Positions 1 to 8,693 of a stretch of 64,000 nucleotides of DNA are shown one piece after another. Origin of the DNA: Microbaculum marinisediminis (GTDB taxonomy: Bacteria; Pseudomonadota; Alphaproteobacteria; Rhizobiales; Tepidamorphaceae); NCBI RefSeq assembly GCF_025397915.1, contig NZ_JALIDZ010000003.1, positions 196,501 through 260,500 of the forward strand, read 5' to 3'. Under the pieces are notes generated by a model. That model saw only the letters and a program-made list of their open reading frames with translations. It did not search any database and had not been told where the DNA came from. Made by a program: the position numbers and the translations under genes. Numbering within the stretch: the first letter of the stretch is position 1; every line of letters begins with the position of its first letter.

Positions 1-212
1 TTGCGCAAGGCGCGGAGCCCGGCGAGAGACGCCAGCGGGTGGGCCGCGACGACCATCTGCCGGTCCGCCTCGACGGGCGCCCGCGCCACGCCGACGCTTG
101 CCGGCTCGGGCGCCGCCCGGCTGAGGGTATCGGCCGAGGCCGGCGTCCAGAACAGAGCGGTCGCCGTCGCGATCAGACCGATGGCGAGGGAGGGGCGAAT
201 GTATCGCAGCAT
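1..212 (-). CDS. ggt: Gamma-glutamyltransferase, N-terminal fragment (runs off the window)
   Basis: Only the first 70 codons lie in the window; the rest continues beyond base 1. The ATG is at 212-210. The translation opens with a signal peptide of about 27 residues ending in PASA, followed by a short linker and the segment MVVAAHPLASLAGLRALR. That segment matches the characteristic start of the mature gamma-glutamyltranspeptidase fold (M-V-x-A-x-x-P-L-A-x-x-A-G). The family is a periplasmic Ntn-hydrolase that cleaves gamma-glutamyl amides such as glutathione. The catalytic Thr is outside the window, so activity cannot be judged. The gene is divergent from the aminotransferase, with about 96 bases between the starts. 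Confidence 0.75.
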   Translation of the reverse strand, partial: MLRYIRPSLAIGLIATATALFWTPASADTLSRAAPEPASVGVARAPVEADRQMVVAAHPLASLAGLRALR

Positions 213-308
213 AGAAGTGGCCCTTTACAGCAGCGCGATCCGGAATCCGCTGCTAGGCTAAGCGAGCGCACCGGTTTTGGCGAACGAAACGAAGAGGGAA
301 TTCTGGCG

Positions 309-1667
309 ATGCCCGAGGGCACGACTTCTCACAGCCACGTCTTCCACCGCGATCTGAAGGCGACCTATCCCGTTGCCGTTACCGGCGAGGGCGGGTGGAT
401 CATCGATCGTGAAGGAAGACGCTATCTCGACGCGTCCGGCGGGGCGGCTGTTTCCTGCCTCGGCCATCTGCACCCGCGCGTGGTCAGGGCGATTCAGCAG
501 CAGGCCGGCACGCTGGAATTCGCGCATACCGCGTTTTTTACCTCGGAGCCGGCGGAGGAACTGGCGGATTTCCTCGTCTCGCGGGCGCCGAAGGGCTTCG
601 GCCGGGTCTATTTCGTCTCCGGCGGCTCGGAAGCCAACGAGATGGCGCTGAAGCTGGCCCGGCAGATCCATGTCGAACGCGGCGAGCCGAAACGGGCGCA
701 CAACATCGCCCGCGAACAGTCCTACCACGGCAACACCCTCGGCGTTCTGGCGCTGGGCGGGAATCCGGCGCGCAAGGAGCTCTACGCGCCGCTGCTCGGC
801 CTGCCGGTCAGCCATATCGTTCCCTGCTACGCCTATCGCCACAGGCGAGAGGGAGAAAGCGACGAGGCCTACGGCCTGCGCGCCGCAAAAGCCCTGGAAG
901 ACGAGATCCTGAAGGTCGGGCCGGACACCGTCTCCGCCTTCTTCGCCGAGACCGTGGTCGGTGCGACGGCGGGCGCGGTTGCGCCGGCGCCGGGCTATTT
1001 CCGCGAGATCCGGCGTATCTGCGACACCTACGGAGTGCTCCTGGTGCTCGACGAGGTGATGAGTGGTATGGGGCGCACCGGTACGCTCTATGCCTGCGAG
1101 CAGGACGGCGTCGTGCCGGACATGATCACCACCGCCAAGGGACTCGGCGCCGGTCACCAGCCGATCGGCGCGACGCTGGTGCGCGAGGACCTGGCCCGGG
1201 TGATCGAAAGACATGACGGCGTGTTCCGGCACGGTCACACCTATATCGGCCATCCGATCGCCTGCGCCGCCGCGCTGGAAACGCAGAAGGTGATCGAGGA
1301 CGAGGGGCTGCTGGAGCGCGTCAGAACGGCGGGCGAGATGTTCCAGGACATGCTCGTCGATCGCTTCGGCCAGCACGCCAATGTCGGCGACATCCGCGGA
1401 CGTGGCTTCTTCCGCGCCGTCGAACTCGTCGCGGACCGGGAGAGCAAGGCGCCGTTCCCGCGCGCCAAGGGGCTGGCCGGCCGCATCAAGACGCACGCGA
1501 TGGCGGGCGGGCTCGTCTGCTACCCGGGCAACGGCACCGCCGACGGCATCGACGGCGACCACGTATTGCTGGCGCCGCCGTTCATCATGTCGGACGACGA
1601 GTTGGCGATGGTGGTCGACCGGCTGGAGGCGGCGATCGCCGCATCGCTCGCCGAGGTTCGGGCGTGA
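309..1667 (+). CDS. Class III (aspartate-family) PLP aminotransferase
   Basis: A 452-residue pyridoxal-phosphate enzyme of fold type I, class III, usual length for the family. The cofactor Asp is in LVLDEVMSGMGRTG (Asp248) and the Schiff-base Lys is in TTAKGLGAG (Lys277); the SGGSEANE phosphate-binding segment is at about 104-111. The ATG at 309 is preceded by GAAGAGGGA at a workable distance; an in-frame upstream start at 39 would add 90 residues unlike the family. The stop overlaps the start of the BKACE gene by four bases, so the two are translationally coupled. Class III enzymes act on omega-amino and beta-amino acids. The coupling to a beta-keto acid cleavage enzyme suggests that its product is a keto acid used by the next enzyme; the substrate itself is not evident. 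Confidence 0.9.
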   Translation: MPEGTTSHSHVFHRDLKATYPVAVTGEGGWIIDREGRRYLDASGGAAVSCLGHLHPRVVRAIQQQAGTLEFAHTAFFTSEPAEELADFLVSRAPKGFGRVYFVSGGSEANEMALKLARQIHVERGEPKRAHNIAREQSYHGNTLGVLALGGNPARKELYAPLLGLPVSHIVPCYAYRHRREGESDEAYGLRAAKALEDEILKVGPDTVSAFFAETVVGATAGAVAPAPGYFREIRRICDTYGVLLVLDEVMSGMGRTGTLYACEQDGVVPDMITTAKGLGAGHQPIGATLVREDLARVIERHDGVFRHGHTYIGHPIACAAALETQKVIEDEGLLERVRTAGEMFQDMLVDRFGQHANVGDIRGRGFFRAVELVADRESKAPFPRAKGLAGRIKTHAMAGGLVCYPGNGTADGIDGDHVLLAPPFIMSDDELAMVVDRLEAAIAASLAEVRA

Positions 1668-2491
1668 GCGGGACCATCGTGATCGCCGCGCCGAACGGGG
1701 CGCGGCGCACCAGGGCGGATCATCCGAACCTGCCTATGACGCCGGCCGAGATCGCGGCCGAGGCCAAACGGTGCCTCGATGCCGGGGCGTCGGTCCTGCA
1801 CCTGCATGTGCGCGACGCCGACGGAGCGCATTCGCTCGATGCCGGGCTCTACCGGGAGGCGACCGCGGCGGTGCGCGACGCGGTGGGCGACGCGCTGGTC
1901 ATCCAGCCGACGACGGAGGCGGTCGGACGCTACTCGCCGGACGAACAGATGGCGACGATCCGCGCGCTCGAGCCGGAAGCGGTGTCGGTGGCGCTGCGCG
2001 AGATCCTGCCCGATGGCGCCGACGACGTGCCGGTTCGACGCTTCTTCGGATGGCTGGGGGAACGCCGGGTCTGGACGCAGATCATCCTGTATGATCCGGC
2101 CGATATCGAACGGTTCATCGCGCTCAGCAAAACCGGTCTGTTCGCCGTCCGGCGCCCGAGCCTCTTGCTGGTGCTGGGGCGCTATACCGCCGGCCAGCGC
2201 TCCGAGCCGTCCGATCTCGACCCGATGCTGCAAGCACTGGCGCCGATGCGCGAAGCCGTTTCGTGGTCGGTTTGCGCCTTCGGGCCGAACGAGAACGCCT
2301 GCATGCGTCACGCCCTTGGGGAGGGCGGGCATGTGCGCGTCGGCTTCGAGAACAACATGGTCCTGCCGACCGGCGAGACCGCCGGTTACACGGCCGATCT
2401 GGTCGGCCTCGCTGCCGATGCCGCGCGCGCGGCCGGGCGGTCGCCGCTCGCGGCGGCAGCCGTCAGGGCACTGGTCGGGAGCTGGCTCTAG
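1664..2491 (+). CDS. BKACE-family beta-keto acid cleavage enzyme (DUF849)
   Basis: A 275-residue TIM-barrel protein of the BKACE (DUF849) family, whose members condense a beta-keto acid with acetyl-CoA and split it to acetoacetate and a new acyl-CoA; the founder is 3-keto-5-aminohexanoate cleavage enzyme (Kce). The metal-binding His pair is in LHLHVRD (His46, His48), and the third ligand is the Glu in GFENN near residue 229, matching the spacing in Kce. The start is GTG, overlapping the aminotransferase stop (GTGA). The family is broad and its substrates cannot be read from sequence. Its partner suggests a beta-amino acid route: transamination first, then cleavage. It ends four bases before the convergent leucine dehydrogenase. 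Confidence 0.9.
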   Translation: MSGTIVIAAPNGARRTRADHPNLPMTPAEIAAEAKRCLDAGASVLHLHVRDADGAHSLDAGLYREATAAVRDAVGDALVIQPTTEAVGRYSPDEQMATIRALEPEAVSVALREILPDGADDVPVRRFFGWLGERRVWTQIILYDPADIERFIALSKTGLFAVRRPSLLLVLGRYTAGQRSEPSDLDPMLQALAPMREAVSWSVCAFGPNENACMRHALGEGGHVRVGFENNMVLPTGETAGYTADLVGLAADAARAAGRSPLAAAAVRALVGSWL

Positions 2492-2495
2492 ACCC

Positions 2496-3563
2496 TCAGG
2501 CGCTGCGGTCGCGGCGGGCGGCGGCAATGCGCTCCTCGGCCATCCGGTCGGCGACGACCTCGGGTGGCAGGTCCTGCATTTTCGCGCGCGACAGGACAAG
2601 ACCGAGCGTGTCGCCTATCCGGGCGATCCGCGACTTCATTTCGTCCGCCGTCATGCCGGGCCGCTCCGGGGCGATCGAGATGACGCCGCCGGCATTCACC
2701 AGATAATCCGGCGCGTAGAGGATGCCGCGCCGCATCAGCGACGCGCCGTCCTGCGGGGTGCGCAGCTGATTGTTCGCGGCGCCGCAGACGATCCCGGCCC
2801 GAACCTGCGGAACCGTCGTTTCGTTCAGGCCGCCGCCGAGGGCGCAAGGCGCGAAGACGTCGGCGGTGACGGCGTGTATCCGGTCGACCGGAACGGACGT
2901 CGCGCCGTTGCGGGCGACGACCTCGTCGACGCGGGCCTGATCGATATCGGCCACGATCAGCCGGGCGCCGTCGGCATGGGCGAGGGCGGCGACGCGGCCC
3001 CCGACATGGCCGAGGCCCTGGACGGCGACGGTCAGGCCGGCGAGGGACGCCCGTTCGAGGGCGAAGCCGACGGCGGTGCGCATGGCACAGAACACGCCCC
3101 AGGCGGTGAACGGCGAGGGATCGCCCAGGCCTGTGGCGCGGATGCCGCGCACATGCGGCGTGCGGCCGGCGACGATCTCCATGTCCGCGTCGGTGATGCC
3201 GACATCCTCCGCGGTGATGTAGCGGCCGCCGAGGCTATCGACATGGTCGCCGAAGGCCTCGAACAGCGCCCGCGACTTGTCGGTCTTGGGATCGGCGATG
3301 ATCACGGCCTTGCCGCCGCCGAGGGGCAGGCCGGCCAATGCGTTCTTGTAGGTCATGCCGCGCGACAGGCGCAGAACGTCGTCGAGGGCGTCCATGTCGT
3401 TGGCATAGGGCCACATACGGCAGCCGCCCAGCGCCGGGCCGAGGGTGGTGTCGTGTATGGCGATGATGGAGCGCAGGCCCGATACCGGATCGACGCGAAA
3501 GTCGACCTGCTGATGTCCGTCGAAACTGGGATGGGCGGTGGCGTCTAATTCCTGGGTCGGCAT
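2496..3563 (-). CDS. ldh: Leucine dehydrogenase (Glu/Leu/Phe/Val dehydrogenase)
   Basis: A 355-residue NAD-dependent amino acid dehydrogenase, oxidatively deaminating branched-chain amino acids to 2-oxo acids. The N-terminal dimerisation/substrate domain carries ALGGCRMWPY, the substrate Lys in TYKNALAGLP (Lys73) and the catalytic Lys in LGGGKAVI (Lys85). The Rossmann domain has GLGHVG. Length and order fit leucine dehydrogenases rather than the longer glutamate dehydrogenases. The ATG at 3563 has GAGGATCC just upstream. It is convergent with the aminotransferase/BKACE pair, so it is a separate transcript that may recycle amino groups for the same catabolism. Valine or phenylalanine preference cannot be excluded. 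Confidence 0.88.
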   Translation of the reverse strand: MPTQELDATAHPSFDGHQQVDFRVDPVSGLRSIIAIHDTTLGPALGGCRMWPYANDMDALDDVLRLSRGMTYKNALAGLPLGGGKAVIIADPKTDKSRALFEAFGDHVDSLGGRYITAEDVGITDADMEIVAGRTPHVRGIRATGLGDPSPFTAWGVFCAMRTAVGFALERASLAGLTVAVQGLGHVGGRVAALAHADGARLIVADIDQARVDEVVARNGATSVPVDRIHAVTADVFAPCALGGGLNETTVPQVRAGIVCGAANNQLRTPQDGASLMRRGILYAPDYLVNAGGVISIAPERPGMTADEMKSRIARIGDTLGLVLSRAKMQDLPPEVVADRMAEERIAAARRDRSA

Positions 3564-3846
3564 ATTGGATCCTCATATTGTCGCGCCGGTCGCCCCTGCC
3601 GGCGACTGTTCTGTCATTGGGAAAGATATGCCGATTAACAGGAATAATTATCTTTTTCGTGCGGTAGCGGTTCAGCTCGCGGGGATTGATTTCGCCAAAA
3701 TTGCGTAGTCGGGAAAATTTTTGCTTCGCCGGATGTTGCAACTGCGCAATGCCGGCGACCGTGCCGTCCAGGCCGGTTGCCGAATTTTAACGCGGCGCGG
3801 TTTGAGTGCAGTCAGACAGGACGGCGATCGGGTCGGGGGGCTAGCA

Positions 3847-4374
3847 ATGATCGGGACTACCGCACGGGCTTTCGCGAACGGACTCGCCGCACTGGCGATC
3901 GCGGTGATGGTCGGATGGGCGAGCGCGGCATCGGCGACGACGCGCGACATCGTCGAGATGGACGGCGACCACGGCTACGGCACGATCATCGTCAAGACCG
4001 CGGAAAGACGGCTCTACTACGCGCTCGGCAACGGCAAGGCGATCCGCTACGCGGTGGCCGTCGGCAGCCCCAGGAACCAGTGGTTCGGCACGACCTGGGT
4101 GAGCGAGAAGAAGGAAAATCCGAGCTGGACGCCGACGCCCAGCATGCGCAAGAAAAATCCGCGGCTGCCCTCTTCGATGGCGCCGGGCCCGAAGAACCCG
4201 CTCGGGGTGCGGGCCCTGTATCTCGGCTGGACCACCTATCGCATTCACGGGACCAACGCGCCGGGCTCCATCGGCCACGCGGTGTCGGACGGCTGCATCC
4301 GCATGCTGAACGAGGATGTGGTCGACCTGTTCGAGCGCGTGCATATCGGCGCCCCGGTCATCGTCGCGCGCTAG
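3847..4374 (+). CDS. Secreted L,D-transpeptidase (YkuD domain)
   Basis: A 175-residue exported protein with a signal peptide of about 30 residues ending ASAASA. The YkuD domain follows. It has the histidine in YRIHGTN (His134) and the catalytic cysteine in HAVSDGCIRM (Cys150), the usual H-x(n)-S-x-G-C arrangement with Asp in place of the more common His before Gly. The family makes 3-3 peptidoglycan cross-links or attaches proteins to peptidoglycan using a thioester intermediate. The ATG at 3847 follows a GGGGGG stretch; earlier in-frame starts would bury the signal peptide. It has no operon partner on either side. Confidence 0.88.
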   Translation: MIGTTARAFANGLAALAIAVMVGWASAASATTRDIVEMDGDHGYGTIIVKTAERRLYYALGNGKAIRYAVAVGSPRNQWFGTTWVSEKKENPSWTPTPSMRKKNPRLPSSMAPGPKNPLGVRALYLGWTTYRIHGTNAPGSIGHAVSDGCIRMLNEDVVDLFERVHIGAPVIVAR

Positions 4375-4490
4375 CCCACTCGCTTCTGCCCCCGCCCCCA
4401 CCCTCGTTCCTGCCGCGTCCGGGCTAGGGGATTCCCGCGCCACGCTTCCGCCGCTATCGTGCTGTTGAAGCGGCGCCGGGAGTTCGGCTT

Positions 4491-5174
4491 ATGTATCTCA
4501 AGTCTGTCAGGAAATCGGTGTTGGCGGGGGCGGCCGTCGCGGCCGGAACGATCGTGTCCGCTGGCGGAGCGGGCGCGCATCCGCACGTCTGGGTCGACAG
4601 CCGGTCCGACATCCTGTTCAACGCGGACGGTGCGATCAGCGGCATCCGCCATGCCTGGACCTTCGACGAGATGTTCTCGGCCTACGCCATCCAGGGGCTG
4701 GACGAGGACAATGACGGCAAGCTGACCCGCGAGGAACTGCAGCCGTTGGCCCAGGTCAACGTCGAGTCGTTGAACGAGTTCGACTATTTCACCTATCTCG
4801 GCGTCATCGGCGTCGACGAGGTCTATGGCGTCTTCCGCGATCCGGTCGACTATTGGCTCGACTATGACGGCACCAAACTGACGCTGCATTTCACCCTGCC
4901 GCTCACCGAGCCGTTCGATCCCAAGCAGGGCCTGACCGCTATCGAAGTCTACGACCCGACCTTCTTCGTCGACTTCCAGCTCGCGGAGACGGATACGGCG
5001 CTTCTGGTCGACGCGCCTTCGGGCTGTCGACTGGACATCGAGCGCGCGGAAGGCTTCGACACGGCGACGGCGAACCTCCTGTCGCAGTTTCCCGCCGATG
5101 TTCGCGAACTGCCGCCGGAGATCCTCGAGCTGACCGAGGGCAACGCCAACACGATCAAGGTCGTATGCGAATGA
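4491..5174 (+). CDS. DUF1007 periplasmic protein with EF-hand-like loop
   Basis: A 227-residue secreted protein of the DUF1007 family, commonly encoded next to NicO nickel/cobalt transporters. A signal peptide of about 29 residues precedes AHPHVWVD (His30, His32), the conserved His pair at the mature N terminus and a plausible metal site. An EF-hand-like loop, DEDNDGKLTREE (71-82), lies in the middle. It overlaps the next gene by 10 bases if the first ATG there is used, or four if the second is used. The context indicates a periplasmic metal-binding accessory to the transporter. Its biochemical role is not established. Confidence 0.85.
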   Translation: MYLKSVRKSVLAGAAVAAGTIVSAGGAGAHPHVWVDSRSDILFNADGAISGIRHAWTFDEMFSAYAIQGLDEDNDGKLTREELQPLAQVNVESLNEFDYFTYLGVIGVDEVYGVFRDPVDYWLDYDGTKLTLHFTLPLTEPFDPKQGLTAIEVYDPTFFVDFQLAETDTALLVDAPSGCRLDIERAEGFDTATANLLSQFPADVRELPPEILELTEGNANTIKVVCE

Positions 5175-6184
5175 TCGTGCGCGCGGACACGCGGTTCGTC
5201 GTCTTGCTCGCGGGGCTGGCCGTCGCCTGTCTCCTTGCCGATACGGCTGCGGCCAATCCGTTCGGCGTTGCCAGGCCCGACCCCTCCGTCGCAGTTCAGT
5301 CGGGGCCGCTCGCCGGCCTGTTCGGCTGGATCGCGGCGAAACAGTCCGAATTCTACAGGGCCCTTTCGGGTCTGGTTGCGGCCTTCCGCACAGATCCGGG
5401 GGCAGGCTGGGCGCTGGCGGGCCTGTCGTTCCTGTATGGCCTGTTCCATGCCGCCGGTCCTGGCCACGGCAAGGTGGTGATCACCTCCTATCTGGTGGCG
5501 ACGGGGGAGACGATGCGGCGCGGCATCGTGCTGTCCTTCGCGGCCGCCTTCGTGCAGGCCCTGACGGCGATCGCGATGGTGACGGTGCTGACGGTGATCT
5601 TGCGCGCAACGAGCATCGCCATGACCCAGGCGACCGGTTTCGTCGAGATCGCGAGCTACGCCCTGATCGCGCTGATCGGCGCGCGGCTCGTCTATGGCAA
5701 GAGCCTCGCCCTGATCGCGAAAATGCCGGTCGGCTCCCCCCAGACCGTGGCAGCCGGCGCTCCCGGTCACGGCCATCATCACCATCACCATGGGCACGGG
5801 CCGGACTGCGGCTGCGGACATGACCATGCGCCCGATCCGGCGTCGCTGGGCGGGCCGTTCTCGCTGAAGCGCGCCTGGACGGCGGTTCTGGCCGTCGGCA
5901 TCCGCCCCTGCACCGGCGCGCTCGTCGTGCTGGTCTTCGCCTTCTCCCAGGGCGTCTACGCGGTGGGCGTCGCCTCGACGCTGGCGATGGCGGTGGGGAC
6001 CGGACTGGCCGTCGCCATCCTCGCCGCCCTGGCGGTTGGCGCGCGCGGCTTCGCCGCCAGGCTCGCCGATGACGGGGCCGGCTGGGCGGCCGTTGGTCTG
6101 CAGACCGTCGAGCTGCTGGCCGCACTTGCGGTTTGCGCCTTCGGGCTCTTGATGTTGGGCGGGGCGCTGCAGGCCGGCCTTTAG
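5165..6184 (+). CDS. NicO-family nickel/cobalt transporter with His-rich loop
   Basis: A 339-residue membrane protein with an N-terminal signal or anchor segment, about six to seven hydrophobic spans, and the NicO signature LFHAAGPGHGKVV near residues 93-105, repeated in weaker form as GIRPCTGALVVLVF. A cytoplasmic or periplasmic loop is extremely metal-ligand rich: HGHHHHHHGHG, then Cys-Gly-Cys and HDHAPD. RcnA relatives are exporters and others importers, so direction is uncertain. Two candidate starts, ATG 5165 and ATG 5171, both overlap the DUF1007 stop; the second gives an ATGA overlap. It converges with the cobalt-type nitrile hydratase operon with only seven bases between stops, which makes cobalt a reasonable substrate. 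Confidence 0.88.
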   Translation: MRMIVRADTRFVVLLAGLAVACLLADTAAANPFGVARPDPSVAVQSGPLAGLFGWIAAKQSEFYRALSGLVAAFRTDPGAGWALAGLSFLYGLFHAAGPGHGKVVITSYLVATGETMRRGIVLSFAAAFVQALTAIAMVTVLTVILRATSIAMTQATGFVEIASYALIALIGARLVYGKSLALIAKMPVGSPQTVAAGAPGHGHHHHHHGHGPDCGCGHDHAPDPASLGGPFSLKRAWTAVLAVGIRPCTGALVVLVFAFSQGVYAVGVASTLAMAVGTGLAVAILAALAVGARGFAARLADDGAGWAAVGLQTVELLAALAVCAFGLLMLGGALQAGL

Positions 6185-6191
6185 GCGGCCT

Positions 6192-6587
6192 TTAGCCGGC
6201 CTTTTCCGTGTTTTCGGCGCCGAGCTCGATCGGCTGGCCATGGGGTGTCGCCTTCGCGGCGCGGTCCCAGGCGCTCTCGCGGCCTGACCTTTCGGCTTCG
6301 GGAACGATCCCCTTGCGATCGAGCAGGCGTTCAAGCGCGCTCAGCCAGGCGGAATAGTAGGCATCGTCGCCGGTCGCGTGGGGACCGGCCCGCTTCAGTT
6401 CCGCGCCGAGGGTGTCGGCCCATTCGCTCCAGGTGAAATGGCCGCCGGCGTTCAGTTCGACGGTCATGGCGAAGGCCTGCGCGTGCCAGGGCTCGGCGAA
6501 TACCGGACCATACCGGTCGCGCGGGATCGACGGCAGCGTCTCCAGAGCCGTTGCGATCTCGGGGCGCGGGGCCTCAGGCGGGCTCAA
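6192..6587 (-). CDS. Nitrile hydratase activator / accessory protein (P14K type)
   Basis: About 131 residues, related to the small activator proteins that help load metal into nitrile hydratase. Recognisable family segments are LPSIPRD, GPVFAEPWHAQAFAM and FTWSEWADTLGAEL, followed by AYYSAWLSALERLL. These resemble the N-terminal part of the beta subunit, as is known for this family. No ATG gives a sensible start. The best choice is TTG at 6587, producing [11 protein letters not shown] as the first residues and overlapping the end of the beta-subunit gene by 14 bases. Longer in-frame readings extend into the beta gene and look like shadow sequence. Gene order alpha-beta-activator matches known cobalt-type operons. 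Confidence 0.78.
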   Translation of the reverse strand: MSPPEAPRPEIATALETLPSIPRDRYGPVFAEPWHAQAFAMTVELNAGGHFTWSEWADTLGAELKRAGPHATGDDAYYSAWLSALERLLDRKGIVPEAERSGRESAWDRAAKATPHGQPIELGAENTEKAG

Positions 6588-7233
6588 GATAGGGCTCCCA
6601 GAGATCGACCTGCACGGTATCGCGCGCCGAGGCTTCCTCGCCCCAGAGCTCGCGCGCGGTGAAGCGCACCGAGTAGAGCCAGTGGGCCCGTTCGCCGAGC
6701 CCGTGCGCGCTGGCATCGGGGAAGACGTGGCAGCCGTGCACGCGGGTGATCGTGCCGGCATGGCCGCGCACGTAGCGCACCAGCCGCGTATGCCCCTCGG
6801 GATGGAGGTTCCTGGCGCGCACCCTGTCGCCGGTCTTGAACCGTGCCGGCTCGTCCGCCGGCCGTTCGTAGGGCGTGCCGCTGGCGAGCACCCCGGCCAC
6901 GTTCTCGGCCTTCAGAATGCGGTCGACGGACTTCGGGGGCTCGGCCGCACGACCCGTCTCGATTTCCTCGCCAGTCAGGAGACCGCGTTCGCTCATCAGT
7001 TTCTCGAGGCCGGCGAGCCAGATCTGATAGTAGCTGGACGATAGGTATTGCGCGGGGGGCAGGCTCTCGCGGGCGTGGCGCGACATGTCGATGTTCCAGC
7101 CCCCCGGCGCGGCCATGGCGAGCGTCAGCGCCAGCACCTGGCGTTCCCAGTCGGCGTGGAAAATCGGCTCGTTCGGTTCGGGGACGACGGGACCGAAATC
7201 CTGCATCCCGCCCATGTCGTGGACCCCGTTCAT
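6574..7233 (-). CDS. nthB: Nitrile hydratase, beta subunit
   Basis: A 219-residue protein opening with [16 protein letters not shown], the hallmark of nitrile hydratase beta subunits. Further family features are [13 protein letters not shown] in the N-terminal helical part, [13 protein letters not shown], and the C-terminal SH3-like barrel with [19 protein letters not shown] and [16 protein letters not shown]. It pairs with the alpha subunit to hydrate nitriles to amides in the cytoplasm. The start overlaps the alpha stop by four bases (ATGA), indicating coupled translation for equal stoichiometry. Length is normal for the family. Confidence 0.95.
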   Translation of the reverse strand: MNGVHDMGGMQDFGPVVPEPNEPIFHADWERQVLALTLAMAAPGGWNIDMSRHARESLPPAQYLSSSYYQIWLAGLEKLMSERGLLTGEEIETGRAAEPPKSVDRILKAENVAGVLASGTPYERPADEPARFKTGDRVRARNLHPEGHTRLVRYVRGHAGTITRVHGCHVFPDASAHGLGERAHWLYSVRFTARELWGEEASARDTVQVDLWEPYLEPA

Positions 7234-7874
7234 TCGCCCCCTCCCTCAGCGCACGCTTCCTCGGGTGACAGGGCGATCCCCGTTCCGATCATCGCGTTGC
7301 GGGTGACGAGCGCGGCCAGCGCCTCCTCGTCCAGGCCCTCGGTGTGGTCCGGCCGCATGGGGATCACCAGGTAACGGACCTCGGCCGTCGAATCCCACAC
7401 CCGGATTTCGGTCTCCTCGGGCAGCTCCACCCCGAATTCGGAGAGAACGCCGCGCGGGTCGATCACGGCGCGCGACCGGTAGGGCGGCGATTTGTACCAG
7501 ACGGGGGGAAGGCCCAGCACCGGCCACGGGTAGCAGGAGCACAGGGTGCAGACGACCATGTTGTGCACGTCGGGCGTGTTCTCGACGATCACGATGTGCT
7601 CGCCTTGCCGGCCGGTGAAATCGAGCTCGGCGATCGCCGCCGTTGCGTCTTCGCGCAGGCGTTCCAGGTACGCCGGGTCGCTCCAGGCCCTGGCGACGAC
7701 GCGGGCGCCATTCCGCGGGCCCACCTTGTGCTCGTAGGTGTCGATCAGTTTGTCGAGCGCCGCCTGTTCGACATAGCCCTTCTCGACGAGGAGGGATTCC
7801 AGCGCGCGGACCCGCAACGCCGTCGGGGACAGCTCCGAACTGTCGTGGTCATGGTCGTGGTGGTCACCGGACAT
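7230..7874 (-). CDS. nthA: Nitrile hydratase, alpha subunit, cobalt type
   Basis: A 214-residue catalytic subunit. The metal-binding segment [11 protein letters not shown] has Cys109, Cys112, Ser113 and Cys114. In characterised enzymes VCTLCSCY marks the cobalt form, whereas iron enzymes have VCSLCSCT. Two of these cysteines are normally oxidised to sulfinic and sulfenic acid. The N terminus is unusually histidine and aspartate rich (HHDHDHD at 5-11), which could hold metal but may simply be a flexible tail. It is the first gene of the alpha-beta-activator operon and divergent from the haloacid dehalogenase gene. Thiocyanate hydrolase gamma subunits share the motif, but the beta partner here is a normal nitrile hydratase one. 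Confidence 0.95.
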   Translation of the reverse strand: MSGDHHDHDHDSSELSPTALRVRALESLLVEKGYVEQAALDKLIDTYEHKVGPRNGARVVARAWSDPAYLERLREDATAAIAELDFTGRQGEHIVIVENTPDVHNMVVCTLCSCYPWPVLGLPPVWYKSPPYRSRAVIDPRGVLSEFGVELPEETEIRVWDSTAEVRYLVIPMRPDHTEGLDEEALAALVTRNAMIGTGIALSPEEACAEGGGE

Positions 7875-7965
7875 CGCTCGTGCCTCACAACAGCTTTACC
7901 ATTGCGATCCTAGACAGGCTGGTCGCCGCAGGCCAGTGTCTGATTGCCAGCGGGAGGAGGGGTCC

Positions 7966-8640
7966 ATGAAGCTCGATGGCATCCGCGCCTGCGTTTTCGA
8001 TGCCTATGGAACGTTGTTCGACGTTCATGCGCCGGTCGCCAAGGTTGCCGCCGCGCTTGGCGATAAGGCCGACGCGGTATCCCGGATGTGGCGCGACAAG
8101 CAGTTGCAGTACACCTGGCTCAGAAGCCTGATGGGCGCGCACGCGGATTTCCTTGCCGTGACAGCCGATGCGCTCGACTACGCGCTTGCCGCGCACGGCG
8201 TCTCGAACGCCCCGCTGAGGGCGCGGCTGCTCGATCTCTACATGACGCTCGACGCCTATCCGGACGCGCGCCGCTGCCTGGAGACCCTGAAATCGAAGGG
8301 GCTGACCACCGCGATCCTGTCGAACGGCTCGCCCGCGATGCTCGATGCGGCGACGAAGTCGGCGGGGCTGGACGCGCAACTCGACCATGTTCTTTCTATC
8401 GAGCAGGTCGGCATCTACAAGCCCGACCCGCGCGTCTATCAGCTCGCGGTCGATGAACTGGGAATTCCCGCCGCCGACATGCTGTTCGTGTCGATGAACC
8501 CGTGGGATGCGAGCGGAGCCGCCAATTTCGGCTTCAAGGTCGCCCGTCTCAACCGGCTCGGTGTGCCGCCCGACAACCTGCCGGGCGACATTTCCGCCGA
8601 GGTCGCGACGCTGGACGCTATTCCGGATCTGGTATCCTGA
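7966..8640 (+). CDS. (S)-2-haloacid dehalogenase, type II (HAD superfamily)
   Basis: A 224-residue HAD hydrolase. The nucleophile Asp is in VFDAYGTLFD (Asp12), motif II is ILSNGSP, the motif III Lys is in YKPDPRVYQ, and the C-terminal segment is FVSMNPWDASGAANFGF. The S-x-N-x-W-D pattern and the AYGTLFD form are typical of L-2-haloacid dehalogenases, which hydrolyse 2-haloalkanoates to D-2-hydroxy acids. The ATG at 7966 has a very strong ribosome-binding site, GGGAGGAGG at 7952-7960. The gene stands alone. Some members of this group act on other phosphate- or halogen-free substrates, so dehalogenation is a family-level call. Confidence 0.85.
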   Translation: MKLDGIRACVFDAYGTLFDVHAPVAKVAAALGDKADAVSRMWRDKQLQYTWLRSLMGAHADFLAVTADALDYALAAHGVSNAPLRARLLDLYMTLDAYPDARRCLETLKSKGLTTAILSNGSPAMLDAATKSAGLDAQLDHVLSIEQVGIYKPDPRVYQLAVDELGIPAADMLFVSMNPWDASGAANFGFKVARLNRLGVPPDNLPGDISAEVATLDAIPDLVS

Positions 8641-8693
8641 GCCCGCGTGGCGGCAGCGCCGTTCCCGCCGATCGGCTGCAGGTGTTGCGCGGG

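Noticed and set aside
5770-5835. Poly-His run as a possible cloning tag or artefact
   Set aside because: Natural NicO transporters carry long His-rich loops, and the flanking sequence is normal coding sequence in frame.
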